Part shown: one piece after another, positions 60,344 to 64,000 of the stretch | Layout of the letters: each line of letters starts with the position of its first letter | How positions within the stretch are numbered: the stretch's first letter is position 1 | The notes under the pieces: generated by a model | What the model saw: only the letters and a program-made list of their open reading frames with translations | Told to the model about the DNA's origin: nothing | Database searches by the model: none | Program-made: the position numbers and the translations under genes | Assembly: GCF_900199455.1 (NCBI RefSeq) | Contig: NZ_FZQR01000011.1 | Span: 186,001-250,000, forward strand | DNA: 64,000 nt | Direction: 5' to 3' | Source: Mesorhizobium carmichaelinearum | GTDB lineage: Bacteria > Pseudomonadota > Alphaproteobacteria > Rhizobiales > Rhizobiaceae

Positions 60344-61372
60344 GTGAAGAGCGCGATGACCGCGCTGGCACTGAGCGTCGGCGATCCCTCTGGCATCGGC
60401 CCCGAAATCGCCATCGCCGCCTTCCTGGCGCGCGAGGCAGTCGGCCTGCCCGCCTTCTATCTTTTGGCCGATCCGGCGCTGATCGCCTCACGGGCGAGGC
60501 AGCTGGGCGTGTCGGTGCCGATCGTCGAGACAACGCCGGTTGGAGCGGCGGAGGTTTTCGCCCATGCCTTGCCCATCGTTCCACTGGCGGCCCATTTCAT
60601 CGACAGCCCCGGCCGGCCGGATCCGGCCAATGCGGCCGGCACCGTCGAGGCCATCGACCGCGCTGTCGCCGCCTGCCTTGCCGGCGACGCCGCAGCCGTG
60701 GTCACCTGCCCGATCGCCAAGAAGCCGCTCTACGACGCAGGGTTCCGCTTTCCCGGCCACACCGAGTATCTGGCGCATCTGGCGGCGCGGCACAGCGGTG
60801 TCGACGCAATGCCGGTCATGATGCTGGCGGGCCCCGACCTGCGCACGGTTCCCATCACCATCCACATCGCTCTGGCCGAGGTGCCGAAGGCCCTGACCAC
60901 CGAGCTGATCGTCGCGACCGCGCGCATCACCGCGGCGGACCTCGCCAACCGCTTCGGCATCGCCAGGCCGAGGCTTGCCATTGCCGGCCTCAATCCGCAT
61001 GCCGGCGAAGGCGGTTCCATGGGCCTGGAGGATGAGCGCATCGTGCACCCGGCAGTCGACATCCTGCGTGCCGAAGGCATCGATGCTTTCGGCCCGCTGC
61101 CGGCCGACACGCTGTTCCATGCCCGGGCGCGGGCAGGCTATGACGCAGCACTTTGCATGTATCACGACCAGGCATTGATCCCGGCCAAGACGCTGGCTTT
61201 CGACGAGGCGGTCAACGTCACGCTCGGCCTGCCCTTCATCCGCACGTCGCCCGACCATGGCACCGCTTTCGATATCGCCGGCAAGGGCGTTGCACGACCG
61301 GACAGCCTGATCGCGGCGCTGAAGCTCGCCAGGAAGCTCGCCGACACCGACGCAAAGGCCGTGGCCGCATGA
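60344..61372 (+). CDS. pdxA: 4-hydroxythreonine-4-phosphate dehydrogenase
   Basis: 342 residues. PdxA oxidises 4-phosphohydroxy-L-threonine in de novo pyridoxal phosphate synthesis. Conserved ALSVGDPSGIGPEIAI, the metal-binding FPGHTEYLAHLA, AGLNPHAGEGGSMGLED and MYHDQALIPAKTLAF are present. The start is GTG 60344, 1 nt after the previous stop; ATG 60356 is an alternative. Confidence 0.95.
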   Translation: MKSAMTALALSVGDPSGIGPEIAIAAFLAREAVGLPAFYLLADPALIASRARQLGVSVPIVETTPVGAAEVFAHALPIVPLAAHFIDSPGRPDPANAAGTVEAIDRAVAACLAGDAAAVVTCPIAKKPLYDAGFRFPGHTEYLAHLAARHSGVDAMPVMMLAGPDLRTVPITIHIALAEVPKALTTELIVATARITAADLANRFGIARPRLAIAGLNPHAGEGGSMGLEDERIVHPAVDILRAEGIDAFGPLPADTLFHARARAGYDAALCMYHDQALIPAKTLAFDEAVNVTLGLPFIRTSPDHGTAFDIAGKGVARPDSLIAALKLARKLADTDAKAVAA

Positions 61373-61397
61373 GCGCTGCCGTTTCGGGTTCGAACGC

Positions 61398-62237
61398 ATG
61401 AGCATCGATGGGTTGCCACCGCTGCGCGACGTCATCGAGCGCCATGGGCTGCAGGCGAAAAAGGCGCTTGGCCAGAATTTTCTGCTCGACCTCAATTTGA
61501 CCGGCAAGATCGCACGCAGCGCAGGCGACCTGACAAACACTGCGGTGATCGAGGTTGGTCCAGGACCTGGCGGCCTGACAAGGGCGCTGCTTTCCAACGG
61601 CGCCCGCCGGGTCGTCGCTATCGAACGCGACGAACGCTGCCTGGCTGCCCTTGCCGAAGTCTCCGCTCATTATCCCGGCCGGCTGGAGGTGATTTCCGGC
61701 GACGCGCTGAAGACCGACTTTGCCGCCCTCGCCTCCTCGGCTGCCCAAGACGGCGGTCAGGTGCGGATCGTGGCCAATCTGCCTTACAACATCGGCACCG
61801 AGTTGCTGGTGCGGTGGCTGACGGTCCCGGACTGGCCGCCTTTCTACGCTTCGATGACGCTGATGTTCCAGCGTGAGGTGGCCCAGCGCATCGTCGCCGC
61901 ACCCGGCAGCGATGCCTATGGCCGGCTCGGCGTGTTGGCCGGCTGGCGCACGCAGGCCAGGATCGCCTTCGACGTGCCACCCCAGGCCTTCACACCGCCG
62001 CCCAAGGTCACCTCGTCGGTGGTGCATCTGGAGCCACGTGCGACGCCCCTGCCCGCGGATGTGAAAAAACTAGGCCGCGTCACCGAAGCCGCCTTCGGCC
62101 AACGCCGGAAGATGCTGCGACAGAGCGTGAAAAGCCTGGGCGGCGAGGCCTTGCTCGAGCGCGCGGGCATCGATCCGACCCGCCGCGCCGAAACGCTCAG
62201 CGTCGAGGAATTTGTGCGACTGACCAATGCGGTGTAG
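61398..62237 (+). CDS. rsmA: 16S rRNA (A1518/A1519-N6) dimethyltransferase
   Basis: 279 residues. KsgA/RsmA dimethylates two adjacent adenines near the 3' end of 16S rRNA. LQAKKALGQNFLLDLNLTGK, VIEVGPGPGGLTRALL (AdoMet), RIVANLPYNIGTELL (catalytic NLPY) and TPPPKVTSSVVHLEPR are diagnostic. Last gene of the lptF-rsmA run. Confidence 0.96.
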   Translation: MSIDGLPPLRDVIERHGLQAKKALGQNFLLDLNLTGKIARSAGDLTNTAVIEVGPGPGGLTRALLSNGARRVVAIERDERCLAALAEVSAHYPGRLEVISGDALKTDFAALASSAAQDGGQVRIVANLPYNIGTELLVRWLTVPDWPPFYASMTLMFQREVAQRIVAAPGSDAYGRLGVLAGWRTQARIAFDVPPQAFTPPPKVTSSVVHLEPRATPLPADVKKLGRVTEAAFGQRRKMLRQSVKSLGGEALLERAGIDPTRRAETLSVEEFVRLTNAV

Positions 62238-62358
62238 CTCTCTTCGCCCCGTTTACGGGGTCCGAAGGACGGGTCGAGACAGGCGGCTCGACCCCTGATG
62301 CCGGCAGGCAGATGAGGGCGGCGCGAACTTTTCGTAGACATGGTGCTGCCCCTCACCC

Positions 62359-62397
62359 GGCCCTTCGGGCCACCTTCTCCCCGTGAACGGGGAGAAG
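62359..62397. repeat. Adjacent hairpins between rsmA and gmk
   Basis: GGCCC-TTC-GGGCC (62359-62371) is followed by CTTCTCCCCGT-GA-ACGGGGAGAAG (62374-62397), an 11-bp perfect stem. This mixed palindrome has the look of the dispersed intergenic repeats of rhizobial genomes. It lies between converging genes and may act as a two-way terminator; the As after the second arm help the leftward direction only weakly. Confidence 0.65.
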
Positions 62398-62411
62398 AAA
62401 AAAGAGAGGAC

Positions 62412-63086
62412 TCACTCCGTCTTCTCGTCCAGCAAACCGGAGACGAAATCGAACAGACCGGGCCGGCGGTCGCGCCGCAATCGTTCGGCGACGACGATGC
62501 CACGCACTTCGGCGAAGGCGCGGTCGAGATCGTCATTGACGATGACGAAATCATATTCCTTCCAGTGCTCGATCTCGTTGCGGGCGTTCTTCAGCCGCGT
62601 CTCGATCACGGCTTCCTGGTCCTCGGCGCGGCGCTTCAGCCGCGCCTTCAATTCCTTCATCGACGGCGGCAGGATGAAGATCGAGACGATGTCGGCGCGC
62701 ATCTTCTCCTTGAGCTGCTGTGCGCCTTGCCAGTCGATGTCGAACAGCATGTCGCGGCCTTGCGCCAATGCCAGTTCGGCGGGTTCGCGCGGCGTGGCGT
62801 AGCAATTGCCGTGCACCTCCGCCCACTCGAGCAGCGCGTCGGAATCGCGCAGCCGCTCGAACTCGCGCATGGTGCGGAAATGGTAGTGAACACCCTCGAT
62901 CTCCGAGCCGCGGCGCGGCCTTGTGGTGACCGAGACCGACAGTTCGAGGCTGGAATCGCTTTCCAGGAGGTTGCGCGCGATCGTCGACTTGCCGGCGCCC
63001 GACGGCGACGACAGCACAAGCATCAGCCCCCGGCGGCGGATGCGGGACCCCAAATCCCTGGGAACCATCGGTTCCTTGGCAACCAT
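62412..63086 (-). CDS. gmk: Guanylate kinase
   Basis: 224 residues. LVLSSPSGAGKSTIARNLLE (P-loop), SVSVTTRPRRGSEIEGVHYH (GMP binding) and DMLFDIDWQGAQQLK are family signatures. Phosphorylates GMP to GDP. It starts 3 nt after the yicC stop, the usual pair in alphaproteobacteria. Confidence 0.96.
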   Translation of the reverse strand: MVAKEPMVPRDLGSRIRRRGLMLVLSSPSGAGKSTIARNLLESDSSLELSVSVTTRPRRGSEIEGVHYHFRTMREFERLRDSDALLEWAEVHGNCYATPREPAELALAQGRDMLFDIDWQGAQQLKEKMRADIVSIFILPPSMKELKARLKRRAEDQEAVIETRLKNARNEIEHWKEYDFVIVNDDLDRAFAEVRGIVVAERLRRDRRPGLFDFVSGLLDEKTE

Positions 63087-63089
63087 CGG

Positions 63090-63980
63090 CTACTCCAGAT
63101 TCTGGACCTGTTCACGAAACTGGTCGACCACGGCCTTCAGCTCCAGCCCGATCGCGGTGACGGCGGCGGCGTTCGACTTCGAGCACAGCGTATTCGATTC
63201 GCGGTTAAATTCCTGTGCCAGAAAATCGAGCTTGCGGCCGACGGCGCCGCCGCCCTCGAGCAGGGCCCGGCCAGATGCGACATGTGTTTTCAGCCGGTCG
63301 ATCTCTTCGCGAATATCAGCCTTGGTGGCGAGGAACGCCGCCTCCATGTGCAGCCGGCTCGCATCCAGATTGGCGGAAGCGTCCATCAGCAGCCTGACCT
63401 GCTCGGCGATGCGTTCACGGATCGCCGCCGTCTCGCGAGACGGATCCGCCTCCGCGCGCAGCGTCAGTGTCTCGATGGCATCGATGTGGCCGGACAGAAG
63501 CAAAGCCAGGGCCGCACCCTCGCTTTGCCGCGCCTGCTCCAGCCCTTTCAGCGCCACGTCGAGCGCTGCCATGATGGCGATGTCGAGCGCGGCGCGCGCC
63601 TCTTCGGTTTCGACGGTTTCAGGAATGTCGAGCACGCCACGCAACGACAGCAACCCGTCAGCCGTCGCTGGGGCAACGCCGAATTGTTCCTGCAGCCGCT
63701 TGGCGAGACCCGCAAGGTCTTTCAGAAAGACCTCATTGACGACGGGTTGCGCCTGCGCACCGGCGGCGCGGCCGATGGTCAGCGTCGCCTGGAAATTGCC
63801 CCGGGCGAAACGCTTCTGCAGCGTTTGCCTGACCGCCGGCTCCAGCCGTTCGAAACCTTGCGGCAGCCGCAGCCGCACCTCGACGCTCTTGCCGTTGACG
63901 GACTTGACCTCCCAGGCGATCGAAGTGCCGTCATGCTCGGCGACGGCACGCGCAAATCCGGTCATGCTCTGCAAATTCAT
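63090..63980 (-). CDS. YicC-family endoribonuclease-like protein
   Basis: 296 residues. MNLQSMTGFARAVAEHDGTS, WEVKSVNGKSVEVRLRLPQG and the C-terminal DFLAQEFNRESNTLCSKSNA followed by LELKAVVDQFREQVQNLE match the YicC family, some members of which cut RNA. The gene precedes gmk on the minus strand with a 3-nt gap. Confidence 0.93.
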   Translation of the reverse strand: MNLQSMTGFARAVAEHDGTSIAWEVKSVNGKSVEVRLRLPQGFERLEPAVRQTLQKRFARGNFQATLTIGRAAGAQAQPVVNEVFLKDLAGLAKRLQEQFGVAPATADGLLSLRGVLDIPETVETEEARAALDIAIMAALDVALKGLEQARQSEGAALALLLSGHIDAIETLTLRAEADPSRETAAIRERIAEQVRLLMDASANLDASRLHMEAAFLATKADIREEIDRLKTHVASGRALLEGGGAVGRKLDFLAQEFNRESNTLCSKSNAAAVTAIGLELKAVVDQFREQVQNLE

Positions 63981-64000
63981 GTCGCCTGCACACCCCTGGC

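Noticed and set aside
1..64000. tRNA, rRNA, CRISPR, insertion sequence or prophage
   Set aside because: None of their sequence signs (cloverleaf arms, regular spaced repeats, transposase motifs, terminal inverted repeats with target duplication) was found on reading the window.

Overview
The window is GC-rich chromosome from an alphaproteobacterium of the order Hyphomicrobiales, most likely Mesorhizobium or a close relative. The reasons are a MucR/Ros regulator, an Omp25/RopB-type outer membrane protein, two DUF995 proteins, the alphaproteobacterial gene orders uvrC-pgsA-moaD-moaE and lptF-lptG-lptD-surA-pdxA-rsmA, and RIME-like intergenic palindromes. This is judged from protein families and style, not from any database search. 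No rRNA, tRNA, CRISPR array, insertion sequence or prophage was found.

Layout. 1-4.3 kb: the N-terminal part of a molybdopterin oxidoreductase, an ABC-F ATPase and a MucR homologue with a degenerate zinc finger. 4.1-7.1 kb: a LysR regulator divergent from a 2-oxoglutarate oxygenase/DMT exporter operon. 7.2-10.3 kb: DinB, GST, DUF2934, ndk and a META-domain protein. 10.4-14.7 kb: a housekeeping run on the minus strand (SDR, uvrC, pgsA, moaD, moaE). 15.1-22.6 kb: an Omp25-like porin, then a sugar-type ABC importer followed without gaps by a cyclase/metal hydrolase and an amidase, with a convergent ROK regulator. 22.7-34.7 kb: small accessory genes, including a frameshifted GFA gene, TfoX, an Ala/Lys/Pro-rich histone-like protein, exporters under a TetR repressor with a clear palindromic operator, VOC/AraC, RlmJ, and a TetR/carboxymuconolactone-decarboxylase pair with two operators.

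34.9-42.4 kb holds the most unusual block. Six minus-strand genes (KAS III-like synthase, NAD-dependent reductase, metallo-beta-lactamase-fold hydrolase, PaaK/F390-type adenylate-forming enzyme, GNAT-like protein, Rieske oxygenase) are each joined to the next by a 4-nt start/stop overlap, and an ATP-grasp gene faces them. It looks like a biosynthetic operon for a small lipid-like or acyl-derived metabolite that I cannot name.

42.7-52.1 kb is a surface-polysaccharide locus: UDP-glucuronate decarboxylase, UDP-glucose 4-epimerase, a membrane family-2 glycosyltransferase, a secreted GH26-like hydrolase, two DUF995 secreted proteins, and three small lipoproteins that end in the same motif, [YW]IC[SG]PSGFGQ followed by a second Cys (C-x10-C). 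AT-rich promoters with repeated motifs lie between these genes. 52.3-64 kb returns to core genes: holC, pepA, the LPS-export/outer-membrane-assembly operon lptF-lptG-lptD-surA-pdxA-rsmA, and yicC-gmk.
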